Origin: Pseudomonadota bacterium
GTDB lineage: Bacteria; Pseudomonadota; Gammaproteobacteria; Steroidobacterales; Steroidobacteraceae
NCBI GenBank assembly: GCA_021808195.1
Contig: JAKBCE010000007.1
Location: 78,418 to 142,417 of the forward strand
DNA length: 64,000 nucleotides
Reading direction: 5' to 3'
Below, piece after piece: positions 1-8,321 of this stretch (positions are counted from its first letter, which is position 1; the number at the start of each line of letters is the position of its first letter). The notes under the pieces are model-generated. The model ran no database searches and was not told where the DNA came from. It saw only the letters and a program-made list of their open reading frames with translations. Both the position numbers and the translations under genes were made by a program.

Positions 1-801
1 GATGACGTGTTGAACGTGGCCGGCCATCGGCTGGGCACCATGGAGATCGAGTCCGCCCTGGTGGCGCATCCGCGGGTCGCCGAAGCTGCGGTGGTCGGCA
101 AGCCGCACGAGATCAAGGGCGAATCGGTCTTTGCCTATGTGGTCTGCCGGGGCGCCCGTCCGGCAGACACCGGGCATCTGGTGCAGGAACTACGTGAGTG
201 GGTGGGCCAGCAGCTCGGCGCCATCGCCAAGCCCGATGAGATCCGCTTTGCGGACAATCTGCCGAAGACCCGCTCGGGCAAGATCATGCGCCGTCTGCTG
301 CGCGCGATCGCCCGCGGCGAGGATCTCGCCCAGGATGTCTCCACCCTGGAGAACCCTGCCATCCTCGATCAGTTGCGCGGCGCCGGCGCAGAGGCCGCCC
401 CGCCGCAGGGGCGCTCGCGGCGTCCCGCTCGAGCTGCGGCTCGCGTGGGTGCCGCGCAGCGCACGCGGCCACGGCCAAAGCCAGTGACCCGGACCGTGGC
501 CTCAAAGCGCGCCAAGGCCGCAACGCCGTCGGCGGGGGCGGGCCGTAAGGCCAAGACCGCGAAGCGCCGCGCCGCCGCGGCGCAGGTGGGCGCTCGGCGC
601 AGGCCGGCCAAAGCGGCCAAGCGCGCTGTAGCACGGGCCAAAAAGCGAACTCAGGCTTCGGCCGCGAAACCCCGCAAAGTCACGCGCTTACGCATTGCAG
701 CGACCCCGCCGAAGCGCAAGGCGGCGAAGCGTTCCGCGGTGCGTCCGAGCGGACGCCGCGCCGCGCCCCGTCCCCAGAGCGCGCGGCGCCGCCGGCGCTA
801 A
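1..801 (+). CDS. acs: Acetyl-CoA synthetase, C-terminal part, with Lys/Arg/Ala-rich tail (5' end outside window)
   Basis: This is the C-terminal 266 residues of an AMP-forming acetyl-CoA synthetase, which makes acetyl-CoA from acetate, ATP and CoA. The mobile C-terminal domain is clear: [10 protein letters not shown] near residues 7-16, the PHEIKGE segment, and the catalytic lysine motif TRSGKIMRR, with the lysine (the usual acetylation target) at fragment residue 94. Typical Acs proteins stop shortly after the segment matching DVSTLENP. Here the reading frame continues about 135 residues into a low-complexity tail of Lys, Arg, Ala and Pro resembling histone H1 or bacterial AlgP/HU-tail proteins. 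No stop or obvious frameshift lies between the two parts. The enzyme assignment is strong; the tail's function is unknown. The start codon lies upstream of the window. Confidence 0.9.
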   Translation, partial: DDVLNVAGHRLGTMEIESALVAHPRVAEAAVVGKPHEIKGESVFAYVVCRGARPADTGHLVQELREWVGQQLGAIAKPDEIRFADNLPKTRSGKIMRRLLRAIARGEDLAQDVSTLENPAILDQLRGAGAEAAPPQGRSRRPARAAARVGAAQRTRPRPKPVTRTVASKRAKAATPSAGAGRKAKTAKRRAAAAQVGARRRPAKAAKRAVARAKKRTQASAAKPRKVTRLRIAATPPKRKAAKRSAVRPSGRRAAPRPQSARRRRR

Positions 802-803
802 AG

Positions 804-830
804 CGCCCGCTTGACGGTTCATGGCGGGCG
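804..830. terminator. Possible bidirectional terminator hairpin
   Basis: A 7-bp GC stem (CGCCCGC at 804-810 with GCGGGCG at 824-830) lies in the 38-bp gap between the convergent acs and the small membrane protein gene. There is no clear T-run, so termination is inferred from position only. Confidence 0.35.
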
Positions 831-839
831 GCGCAGCGG

Positions 840-1121
840 TCAGAGCCGCTCATAGCGCCGCTCGCCGCTCAGCGGATCGTACAGAACCTCCACCGGCTCG
901 CCGGTGGAGGGATCCTCGAAGCGCTCACCGGTCGGTTTCCAGCAGGCCGACGCCGGCAGCCGTTTGCGGTAACGCCACTGCTCAAAAGCGGTGCCGAGTA
1001 TTCCCAACACACCGAGCGCCGCGAGTTCACTCCCGGGGGCCAGCCGACCGGCGAGCGCATCGCCTGTGCCGATCAGGACGAGGAGCGCGGCGAGCACCAG
1101 CACCAGGGCGCGTAGTTTCAC
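840..1121 (-). CDS. Small membrane protein, hypothetical
   Basis: This 93-residue protein starts at a GTG that overlaps the stop of the upstream ybjQ-like gene (GTGA, four bases), so the two are probably translationally coupled. Residues 1-20 form a hydrophobic segment that could be a signal anchor. A second hydrophobic stretch (LAALGVLGILGTAF) follows near residues 35-50. The C-terminal 40 residues are polar and end with repeated Asp-Pro/Gly-Glu motifs (DPSTGEP, DPLSGE). The family is not recognised; the pairing with ybjQ is the only functional hint. Confidence 0.6.
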   Translation of the reverse strand: MKLRALVLVLAALLVLIGTGDALAGRLAPGSELAALGVLGILGTAFEQWRYRKRLPASACWKPTGERFEDPSTGEPVEVLYDPLSGERRYERL

Positions 1122-1441
1122 GTGGCCGGCTCGATGATCACGGCCGTGCCGTAGGCGACGATCTCGCTCATCGTCTGACCGATCTCGGCGGAGTCGAACC
1201 GCATCATGACCACCGCGTTGGCCTGCATCAGTGCGGCATTGCGCACCATGCGGTCGATCGCATGCCGGCGCGCTTCCTCGAGCAATTGGGTGTATTCGGA
1301 GATCTCGCCGCCGACCAGCGAGCGCAGGCCCGCCATGACATTGCCGGCCAGGCCGCGACTGCGCACGACGACTCCGAAGACCTGACCCTTGACGGCCGTG
1401 ACGCGGTGGCCGGGAACATTCTCGGTGGTGACGATCAGCAT
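1118..1441 (-). CDS. ybjQ: YbjQ/UPF0145 family protein
   Basis: The 107-residue product matches the YbjQ (UPF0145, heavy-metal-binding-like) family: an N-terminal MLIVTTENVPG beta strand, a GxVxGxxVRSRG turn, the EARRHAIDRM helix, and the closing NAVVMMRFDS...IVAYGTAV strand. Family members form pentameric beta-alpha barrels of unknown physiological role. The ATG at 1441 follows an AGGAGAG ribosome site by six bases, which fixes the start; longer in-frame extensions upstream lack family similarity. It overlaps the next gene by four bases. Confidence 0.85.
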   Translation of the reverse strand: MLIVTTENVPGHRVTAVKGQVFGVVVRSRGLAGNVMAGLRSLVGGEISEYTQLLEEARRHAIDRMVRNAALMQANAVVMMRFDSAEIGQTMSEIVAYGTAVIIEPAT

Positions 1442-1678
1442 CGGGGGCTCTCCTGTGTTCGCCCGGCGCGCCGCTCGCGGGCTGCGCGGGGCCTCGGATG
1501 GTAGCACCCGGCCGTGAACGGCGCGGTGCAGCGGCGAGGCTGCGCAAAATTGCGCTTTTCCGGCACAAATGCCCCTAGTGCTCGCGCACCGGACGGACCT
1601 ACTCTGAAAGCGGCCGTCGACCGGCGCCCTCGCCGGTCCGGTCCGATGGGGCAGGGCCGTCATGCAGGGGCGACGCTG

Positions 1679-2038
1679 ATGGGCGAGATCATCCAGGTGG
1701 CTTTCGGGTCCGAACGCGATTGGCAGCGCGCGCGCAGCCATTGGAGTGAAGGTCTTGCGGCCGTTGGTGCGCTGTTTGGCGATGACGAGGCGCTGATGCG
1801 TGCCAAGGCGGAATGCTTTTATCAACTGCTGCGCCGGATCGTGGAGGATATTCCCGCGGTACGGGTGACGGTCAGTCTGCCGGAGGATCTGTCAGCGGAC
1901 CACACTGCGCTGCTGACCGCCGCCATTCGGGAGGCAACACTGAAGGGCATCGAGGTCAGTACCTGCCATGCGGTGCGGATGCTCACCGCGGCAATCTTCG
2001 ATCTGTGCACCTCGAAGTTGCGTACCAAGCCGTCGTGA
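1679..2038 (+). CDS. Hypothetical protein (119 aa)
   Basis: A soluble acidic protein that I do not recognise. I chose the ATG at 1679 because similarity to normal protein composition begins there (GEIIQVAFGSERDW); the in-frame region upstream back to 1514 is Arg/Pro-rich and looks non-coding. The protein is mostly helical with a central VTVSLPEDLSADHTALL segment and has no signal peptide or membrane helix. It stands alone between the divergent ybjQ pair and the convergent ferrochelatase gene. Confidence 0.6.
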   Translation: MGEIIQVAFGSERDWQRARSHWSEGLAAVGALFGDDEALMRAKAECFYQLLRRIVEDIPAVRVTVSLPEDLSADHTALLTAAIREATLKGIEVSTCHAVRMLTAAIFDLCTSKLRTKPS

Positions 2039-2125
2039 GCCACCTCGTGCGCCGACAGGACCGTTGCGCAGCAGTGTTGGGTGCGGGTCCGGAGCGTCGT
2101 GCGATATGACGCTGCGCAGCAGTGA

Positions 2126-3199
2126 TTACGCGGGAGTGTCGCGGGGCCGCGGGGCCGCGGGCCGCCCGAGCTCCACCTGGGTCCAGCCCTGACAGTGGCG
2201 GGCGATCTGCGCGGCGAGCAGCTCGGCATGCTCGGGGCGGGCATTGAGTGCCGGCACGTACTCGAACCGTTCCCCGCCGGCGTGCACGAACGCCGCACGG
2301 TTCTCGACATCGATCTCTTCGAGTGTCTCCAGGCAGTCGACGGCAAAGCCCGGACAGATCACCGTAACGTCCTTGATGCCGCGCGCCGGCATGCCCGCGA
2401 GCGTTTCGATGGTGTAGGGGCGCAGCCACTCGCTCGGTCCGAAACGCGACTGAAACGTGACGCTCCACTCGCCGTCCTTCAACAGCAGCTCTTCCGCGAG
2501 TAGGCGTGCGGTCTTCTGGCATTTGCAGAAGTATGGGTCGCCCTGGTGGAAATAGCGCTCCGGGATGCCGTGGAAGGAAATGAGCAGATGGCTGGTGCGT
2601 CCGCGTGCGGCCCAATGCTGCGCAACGCTCTCGCGCAGCGCCTCGATGTACTCGGGCTGGTCGTGATACTCGGAAATGAAGCGCAGCTCGGGCAGCCAGC
2701 GCCAGCCGGCAAGCTCGGCGTTGACCTGATCGTAGACGGCGCCGGTGGTGGCGCCGCAGTACTGCGGGAACAGGGGCAGGACGAGGATGCGCCGCGCGCC
2801 GGCGGCACGCAGCCGCTGCAGAGACTCCGCGACGCTCGGAGTGCCGTACAGCATGCCGAACTCGACCGAAAAGGGGGCCATCATCCGCTGCGCCAGCAGA
2901 CTGCCGAGCGTGCTGCGCAGGCGGTCGGATTGTTCTTGCAGCGGAGAGCCATGCGCCGACCAGATCTTGCGGTATTTCGGCGCAATGCGCGCCGGGCGCA
3001 GCGGCAGAATGAATCCGTAGAGAATCGGCAGCCACAGCGGACGCGGCAGCTCGACGACCCGCGGATCACTCAGCATCCGCGCCAGAAAGCGCCGCACGTC
3101 GCGTGCTGTCGGGGATTCGGGCGTGCCGAAGTTGACCGCGAGAATGCCGATACGCTCGGCGGCGTCGCGATGGAAATCCGGGGAGCTGTGGTAGCGCAT
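2126..3199 (-). CDS. hemH: Ferrochelatase
   Basis: HemH inserts Fe2+ into protoporphyrin IX, the last step of protoheme synthesis. The 357-residue protein shows the full family pattern: the N-terminal ILAVNFGTPESP loop, the Y-rich YRKIWSAHGSPL segment, the metal-ligand histidine in SFHGIPERY, the FCKCQKTA segment, and the acidic catalytic site in CPGFAVDCLETLEEI. Length is normal. The ATG at 3199 (MRYHSSPDF) is preferred over a TTG three codons upstream. Transcription converges on the hypothetical gene at 1679. The short Arg/Pro tail ends at 2126. Confidence 0.95.
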   Translation of the reverse strand: MRYHSSPDFHRDAAERIGILAVNFGTPESPTARDVRRFLARMLSDPRVVELPRPLWLPILYGFILPLRPARIAPKYRKIWSAHGSPLQEQSDRLRSTLGSLLAQRMMAPFSVEFGMLYGTPSVAESLQRLRAAGARRILVLPLFPQYCGATTGAVYDQVNAELAGWRWLPELRFISEYHDQPEYIEALRESVAQHWAARGRTSHLLISFHGIPERYFHQGDPYFCKCQKTARLLAEELLLKDGEWSVTFQSRFGPSEWLRPYTIETLAGMPARGIKDVTVICPGFAVDCLETLEEIDVENRAAFVHAGGERFEYVPALNARPEHAELLAAQIARHCQGWTQVELGRPAAPRPRDTPA

Positions 3200-3293
3200 T
3201 TTTAGCAAGATAGCGCAGCGTGACCGCCGGCAACCAGAGTGAATGCGACGGGCGCCGAGCGGACCGGCCGCACGGTGCTCTGTCTATCTGAGC

Positions 3294-3992
3294 TCAGGAG
3301 CCGGCTTCGTCGGGGCGGGGCTCGCGCTGCAGCAGGTGCTGGGCCAGGAATTCCAGGGTCCGTCGGCGCGCCAGGGCGGCTGCGTCCGCGTCGTACGCGG
3401 CGCGCAGATCGCAGTTGAAGCCGTGGCCGGCCCCGGCGTAGAGATGGAAGATCCCGGCCGGGTCCATGGCCCGCATCCGGGCCACCTCGGCCGGCGGAAT
3501 GCCATGATCCTCGCTGCCGAAGTGATACAGCACCGGGCAGCGCGGCGGGTGGCCCGCATCCTGCGCCTTGCCGTAATAGACCACCGCGCAGTCGACTGGC
3601 AGCAGGCAGGCCGCCCGGTACGACTGTGCGCCGCCCCAGCAGTACCCGACGGTCGCCACGCCTCCGGCGTGCTTGACGACGGCGATAGCCGCCGCCAGGT
3701 CCTTCAGTGTCTGCTCCGGATTGAGCTCCTGCATGTAGCCGCGGCCTTCATCGACTTCGGTGGGGCTGTAGCCGAGCTCGATGCCGCGGCGAATGCGGTC
3801 AAACATGCAGGGCGCAATGGCCGTATAGCCCTCGGCGGCGAATCCGTCGGTTACGGCGCGGATGTGCTGATTGACCCCGAAGATCTCCTGAATCACCACC
3901 ACGCTGCCCCGAGCCTTCTTACCCGGCGGCGCGGCCAGGTACGCTTGAAACTGGTGCCCGTCGCGGGCCATTAGGGTGGTGAATTCGCCCAT
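3294..3992 (-). CDS. Dienelactone hydrolase family protein
   Basis: A 232-residue alpha/beta hydrolase of the DLH (carboxymethylenebutenolidase) family, which opens lactones such as dienelactone. The Cys-Asp-His triad is visible: nucleophilic Cys in GYCWGG, Asp in GSEDHGIP and His in GAGHGF. The IQEIFGVN strand supplies the activating Glu typical of the family. I start at the ATG at 3992 (MGEFTTLMARDG), where family similarity begins; an upstream in-frame start would add 14 residues. No catechol-pathway genes are adjacent, so the natural substrate cannot be named. Confidence 0.9.
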   Translation of the reverse strand: MGEFTTLMARDGHQFQAYLAAPPGKKARGSVVVIQEIFGVNQHIRAVTDGFAAEGYTAIAPCMFDRIRRGIELGYSPTEVDEGRGYMQELNPEQTLKDLAAAIAVVKHAGGVATVGYCWGGAQSYRAACLLPVDCAVVYYGKAQDAGHPPRCPVLYHFGSEDHGIPPAEVARMRAMDPAGIFHLYAGAGHGFNCDLRAAYDADAAALARRRTLEFLAQHLLQREPRPDEAGS

Positions 3993-4180
3993 AGTGGTGT
4001 CCAACCTTACAGTGATCCGGTCGTGTCGAAACATTCAGGATATCGCGCGCCGCCCAGGCGCGGAAGCGCTCGGCCGCATTTGCCCGAAGCGCTGACCCGC
4101 AGGCCGTTTGACGCGCTGCGTGCGCACCATGATAGCCTACTGCCGGGGATCGGGACGTGGCGCGTCCCGCGGGAGGGTTC

Positions 4181-5467
4181 ATGCTGGTCGGCACAGCCGT
4201 GCGGCGCGTTGCCATCGTGGGCGGCGTGCGCATTCCGTTCGCCCGGGCTCACACCGCGTACGCGTCGGTGGGCAACGCGGAGATGCTCACGGCGGTACTG
4301 CGTGGACTGGTCAGTCGATTCGCCTTGCAGGGCGTGCGCCTCGGTGACGTGGCCGCCGGCGCGGTGATCAAACACTCCAAGGACTTCAACCTGACGCGCG
4401 AAAGCCTGCTTTCTTGCGGGTTGGATCCCCAGACCCCTGGGTTCGACCTGCAGCGCGCCTGCGGCACGAGCCTCGAAGCGGCGATTGCGATCGGCAACAA
4501 GATTGCGCTCGGGCAGATCGATGCCGGGATAGCCGCCGGCGTCGACACGATCAGCGACCCGCCCGTCGTCTATCCGCGCGCATACCAGCGGCTGCTGCTC
4601 TCGAGTCACCGCGGGCGGCATCTCGGCGCACGTCTCGCGCCCTGGTTGCGCCTGCGGCCGGGGCATTTCAAGCCGATCTTCCCGCAGGTTGCCGAGCCGC
4701 GCACCGGCCTGTCGATGGGCCAGAGCACCGAGCAGATGGTACAGCGCTGGCACATCGGGCGCGAGGCGCAGGACCGGCTGGCCTACGCAAGCCACATGAA
4801 GGCTGCCGCCGCCTGGCGGGAGGGCTTCTACGACGATCTGGTCGAGCCATTTCTCGGGCTGTCGAGCGACAACAACATCCGTGCCGACACTTCGCCGGAG
4901 AAGTTAGCGCAGCTGCGTGCGAGCTTCGATGCGCACACCGGCACGCTCACGGCCGGCAACAGTACTCCGCTCACCGACGGGGCGAGTGCCGTATTGCTCG
5001 CCTCGCAGCAGTGGGCCGAGCAGCGCGGCTTGCCGGTGCTCGCCCACCTCGCCTACGGCAAGGTCTGGGCGGTGGACTTCGCGAGCGGTCGGGAAGGGTT
5101 GCTGATGGCACCGGCATACGCCGTGCCGGCCATGCTGCGCGATGCGGGCCTCGGCCTGCAGCAGTTCGATTATTACGAGATCCACGAGGCCTTTGCAGCC
5201 CAGGTGCTGTGCACGCTCGCGGCCTGGGAGTCGGCGGCGTTCTGCCGCGACTCGCTCGGCCTCGATGCGCCGCTCGGGGCCATCGAGCGGTCGCGCCTGA
5301 ACGTCAAGGGCGGCAGTCTCGCGATCGGCCATCCGTTTGCGGCCACCGGTACGCGCATCGTTGCGACGCTGGCCAAACTGCTCGCCGCGGATGAGGCCTC
5401 CACTCGAGGACTAATTTCGGTGTGCACGGCGGGAGGGATGGGCGTCACGGCGATTCTGGAGCGGTAG
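4181..5467 (+). CDS. fadI: Acetyl-CoA C-acyltransferase (thiolase, FadI-like)
   Basis: This 428-residue thiolase cleaves 3-ketoacyl-CoA in beta-oxidation, or condenses acetyl-CoA in reverse. Catalytic residues are in place: acyl-accepting Cys94 in QRACGTS, His335 in EIHEAFA, His384 in GHPFAATG and Cys415 in CTAGGMG. The overall form (GVRIPFARAHTAY start, long loop domain) is closer to FadI than to PhaA. The ATG at 4181 follows GGGAGG closely, which supports this start. It is divergent from the DLH-family gene. The hydratase/dehydrogenase partner FadJ is not in the window, so the symbol is tentative. Confidence 0.88.
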   Translation: MLVGTAVRRVAIVGGVRIPFARAHTAYASVGNAEMLTAVLRGLVSRFALQGVRLGDVAAGAVIKHSKDFNLTRESLLSCGLDPQTPGFDLQRACGTSLEAAIAIGNKIALGQIDAGIAAGVDTISDPPVVYPRAYQRLLLSSHRGRHLGARLAPWLRLRPGHFKPIFPQVAEPRTGLSMGQSTEQMVQRWHIGREAQDRLAYASHMKAAAAWREGFYDDLVEPFLGLSSDNNIRADTSPEKLAQLRASFDAHTGTLTAGNSTPLTDGASAVLLASQQWAEQRGLPVLAHLAYGKVWAVDFASGREGLLMAPAYAVPAMLRDAGLGLQQFDYYEIHEAFAAQVLCTLAAWESAAFCRDSLGLDAPLGAIERSRLNVKGGSLAIGHPFAATGTRIVATLAKLLAADEASTRGLISVCTAGGMGVTAILER

Positions 5468-5631
5468 TCGCACGGAGGCGTTGCGCACGGCGATACTGAG
5501 GAGGCGTGCGCATTCGACTGGAAAGGGTTGGTAGGCACGGCGCGTCCGTGCGGGACAAGCCGGCGGAGCCGGCCGGTAGGAAGGGGGATGAGCCTGGATC
5601 GACCTTAGAGCGAGCTGCCGGAGACACCGCA

Positions 5632-7431
5632 ATGAGCCCTGGCATCTTCGAACACAGCAAGACTCCGCGCGATGAGCTCGCCGAGCTGTTGGCGGAAATG
5701 CCGCTGTTCAGCGGATTGTCCCCGGCGGTGCTGGACGAGGTGGCCGCAGCTGCCGAATGGTTGTCGTTGCCCGGCGGTGCGGTGTTGTTTTCGGAAGGCG
5801 ACTCCGCCGACGCGCTGTATGTCGTGCTGAGTGGCAGTCTGGCGGTGCTGGCCGCCGACGGGCGCGTCCAGAGACGGTTCCTGGCGAGGCTGACCGCCGG
5901 CGACACGGTCGGGGAGATGGGACTGATCTCCGGCCATCCGCGCACGGCCAACGTGGTCGCGCTGCGCAACACGGAGCTGGCGCGGATCTCCGGCCAGGCA
6001 TTCAACGAGGTGTTGCGCCGCGATCCGCAGACGATGTGGCGGATGGCACAGCTGATGGTGAGCCGCCTGGAGCGGATGGACAGTCCACCGCGTGCACACG
6101 TGCGTGGCGCGTGCACGTTCACCGTGCTGCCGCAGAGCCTGGAGGTCGACTTTGCCGGTTTCTCGACCGCGCTGGTCAAAGCGCTCGGACAATTTGGTCG
6201 GACTGAGCTCGTCTGGAACGCGCGCGCCGGCAGCCATACCAGCCAATGGTTCAACAACATCGAGTCGGCAAACGACTTCGTCGTCTATGTGGCCGAGCCC
6301 ACTCCGAACCGCTGGACGAAACTGTGTGAACGGCAGGCCGATGCGCTGCTGCTGTTGGCGCGAGCGGAGAGTCCGGCAGGTAGTTGGGCAGCTTTGCGCT
6401 GGCCACACGATCACAGTCTGACGCCCCAGCGTTGGGAGCTGATTCTGGCGCACGACAGCGCCATCGAGACCGGTGCCGCGGCTCGCTGGCTCGCCAACCT
6501 ACCGGATATCCCGCACCACCACGTGCAATCGGCCGCCGATTTCGCCCGGTTGGCACGCATGCTCACCGGTCGGGCGGTTGGTCTGGTGCTCTCCGGGGGC
6601 GGCGCGCGCGGCTTTGCGCACATTGGTGCCGTCAAAGCGCTGCGCGAGGCGGGAATTCCCATCGATCTGCTGGGTGGCACCAGCATGGGGGGCATTCTCG
6701 GTGCAGGGGTGGCTGCACGCTGGGGCGTGCAGGAGCTCACCGATCGATTCCGGCACTATTTCGTCGAGTCCCGGCCGCTGCGCGATTACACGCTGCCGTT
6801 CGTATCCCTGGTTTCGGGACACAAAGTCAGTCGGATGCTCTTCGAGGCATTCGGCGAACTGGCGATCGAGGATCTGCCGCTCGCCTTTTTCTGCATATCC
6901 TCGAACCTGACGGCGGGACATGTGCACGTCCACCGGCGCGGGGAGCTCTGGCGGGCTTTGCGTGCATCAGTGGCCGTGCCGGGGGTGTTGCCGCCGGTCG
7001 TGCACGACGGGGACGTGCTGGTCGATGGCGGCGCGATGAACAATCTGCCGGTGGACATCATGCTTGAGCTCGGACGCGGGCCGGTCATCGGCTGCGATGC
7101 CGGCGCTGATCGGGCGTTCACCACCCAAGGCGATGACCTCGACGTGCCATTGCCTTGGCAGCTGATGCGCTGGATCAAGGCACGCCGCCATCTGCCGAAC
7201 ATCTTCCAGATCCTCTGGCGGGCCGGGATGGTCAACAGCTCGGCACTGTCCGCCGCGCAGCGCGACCGGACTGATCTGGTCCTGCGGCCGCCGCTTGCGG
7301 AAATCGACATGCTCAACTGGAAGGCCTTCGAGCGGGCCATCCAGGCCGGCTACGAGTACACCGCGCGCTGCATCGACGGGCTGCCGGAGGACTCGCCGCT
7401 GTGGCGCAGCGCCGGCATGATCGACGGTTAG
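5632..7431 (+). CDS. Patatin-like phospholipase with cyclic-nucleotide-binding domain (NTE-like)
   Basis: A 599-residue two-domain protein. Residues about 20-135 form a cyclic-nucleotide-binding fold (FSEGDSADALYVVLSGS, GDTVGEMGLISGHPRTANV). After a linker region comes a patatin lipase domain: oxyanion loop GGGARGF near 322, nucleophile Ser351 in GTSMGG, and catalytic Asp465 in VDGGAMNN. This architecture is that of bacterial neuropathy-target-esterase homologues, expected to hydrolyse membrane lysophospholipids. No clear transmembrane helix is visible. I start at ATG 5632 because the 42 in-frame codons before it are poor coding sequence. The HPRTANV segment departs from strict cAMP-binding consensus, so ligand binding is uncertain. 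Confidence 0.9.
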   Translation: MSPGIFEHSKTPRDELAELLAEMPLFSGLSPAVLDEVAAAAEWLSLPGGAVLFSEGDSADALYVVLSGSLAVLAADGRVQRRFLARLTAGDTVGEMGLISGHPRTANVVALRNTELARISGQAFNEVLRRDPQTMWRMAQLMVSRLERMDSPPRAHVRGACTFTVLPQSLEVDFAGFSTALVKALGQFGRTELVWNARAGSHTSQWFNNIESANDFVVYVAEPTPNRWTKLCERQADALLLLARAESPAGSWAALRWPHDHSLTPQRWELILAHDSAIETGAAARWLANLPDIPHHHVQSAADFARLARMLTGRAVGLVLSGGGARGFAHIGAVKALREAGIPIDLLGGTSMGGILGAGVAARWGVQELTDRFRHYFVESRPLRDYTLPFVSLVSGHKVSRMLFEAFGELAIEDLPLAFFCISSNLTAGHVHVHRRGELWRALRASVAVPGVLPPVVHDGDVLVDGGAMNNLPVDIMLELGRGPVIGCDAGADRAFTTQGDDLDVPLPWQLMRWIKARRHLPNIFQILWRAGMVNSSALSAAQRDRTDLVLRPPLAEIDMLNWKAFERAIQAGYEYTARCIDGLPEDSPLWRSAGMIDG

Positions 7432-7451
7432 GTTCGCGCGGGCACGCGCCG

Positions 7452-7480
7452 TTGCGCACGCCTGTCAGGAACTGTATATT
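7452..7480 (+). promoter_or_regulatory. Candidate sigma-70 promoter for GST gene
   Basis: TTGCGC at 7452-7457 and TATATT at 7475-7480 are separated by exactly 17 bases. The predicted start near 7487 is about 23 bases before the GST ATG. Both hexamers are good but not perfect matches, and the position between the patatin stop and GST fits. Confidence 0.5.
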
Positions 7481-7509
7481 TGTACAATTCGCAGTCGCAG
7501 CGGTGCCCC

Positions 7510-8100
7510 ATGCTCACCCTGTTTCACCATCCCAAGACGCGCTCTACGCGCTTCATTTTCCTGCTCGAGGAACTGGGCGTTCCCTATGAGCTGCGCCCTG
7601 TCGAGATCCGCAAGCGCGATGGTTCCGGCGCGCGGGATCCGGCCAATCCGCATCCGCACGGCAAGGTCCCCGTGCTGAGCGATGACGGCGTGGTGGTGTT
7701 CGAATCGCCCGCCATTGCGTTGTACCTGACCGACCGGTTCGCTGATCGGGGTCTCGGGCCTCTCGTGGGTGAGGCGCAGCGTGGCGCCTATCTGTCGTGG
7801 CTTGTCTATTACGGCAGCGTGTTCGAGCCGGCTTTCGTCTCGAAATTCCTCGGCGTCGAAGTGCCGCGCGGCACCGCTGGCTGGGTGGCGGTGGAGGAGG
7901 TCGTGCCGGTGATCCTGCGGACCCTCGCCGAGGGACCCTACCTGCTCGGGGAGCGCTTCAGCGCCCTGGATGTGCTCTACGGCACCTCGCTTGCGATGTT
8001 CAGCGGCAGTCCGCTGCTCGAGCGGTCACCGCCGATTGACGCGTACGCGCAGCGTGTCGTGGCGCGCCCGGCCTACCAGCGTGCCATGGCGCGCGGGTAG
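7510..8100 (+). CDS. Glutathione S-transferase, 3' end altered by IS insertion
   Basis: A 196-residue cytosolic GST: an N-terminal thioredoxin-like domain (LTLFHHPKTRSTRF, then the cis-Pro glutathione site GKVPVLSDD and the ESPAIALYL motif) and a C-terminal helical domain (SALDVLYGTSLAMF). It starts at ATG 7510. The final Gly codon and the TAG stop belong to the terminal inverted repeat of the IS1-type element that begins at 8096. Removing the element and one copy of the 8-bp target duplication restores an ending of Ala-Arg-Glu-Ala-Ser-stop. The protein has therefore lost only three residues, gained a Gly, and is probably still functional. Confidence 0.92.
   Translation: MLTLFHHPKTRSTRFIFLLEELGVPYELRPVEIRKRDGSGARDPANPHPHGKVPVLSDDGVVVFESPAIALYLTDRFADRGLGPLVGEAQRGAYLSWLVYYGSVFEPAFVSKFLGVEVPRGTAGWVAVEEVVPVILRTLAEGPYLLGERFSALDVLYGTSLAMFSGSPLLERSPPIDAYAQRVVARPAYQRAMARG
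8088..8095. repeat. 8-bp target-site duplication, left copy
   Basis: GGCGCGCG immediately left of the IS terminal repeat; the identical partner is at 11051-11058. Flanking bases differ, so the duplication is exactly eight bases. Confidence 0.9.
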
Positions 8101-8113
8101 TGGGTCAGTTTGA
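8096..8113. repeat. Left terminal inverted repeat (18 bp)
   Basis: GGTAGTGGGTCAGTTTGA, identical to the reverse complement of 11033-11050. The TAG inside it now stops the GST gene. Confidence 0.9.
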
Positions 8114-8138
8114 GGAAAGAAGGCTAGACGGTTCGGTT

Positions 8139-8182
8139 GTTTTTCGGGAGCCGAAAAACCAAGGGCCGCCCGAAGGCGGCCC
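8139..8182 (-). terminator. Double hairpin terminator of the IS passenger operon
   Basis: Reading the minus strand, an 8-bp GC stem (GGGCCGCC at 8163-8170 with GGCGGCCC at 8175-8182, four-base loop) is followed by a TTGGTTTTT run. That run is also one arm of a second, 9-bp stem (8139-8147 with 8151-8159). It sits downstream of the toxin gene at the element's left end, where it would stop transcription leaving the element. Confidence 0.6.
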
Positions 8183-8321
8183 CCAATACCCTCGAAAGCT
8201 TGGTATCGCCTGCCGAGGGCACCTCCACGAGGGAGGATTTCACGGGCATATCTCAGCCCTAGACGGACCGGATCATATCCTCTGCATTAGATCCGAGCAA
8301 TACGCAGCTAAACGTACTGAA

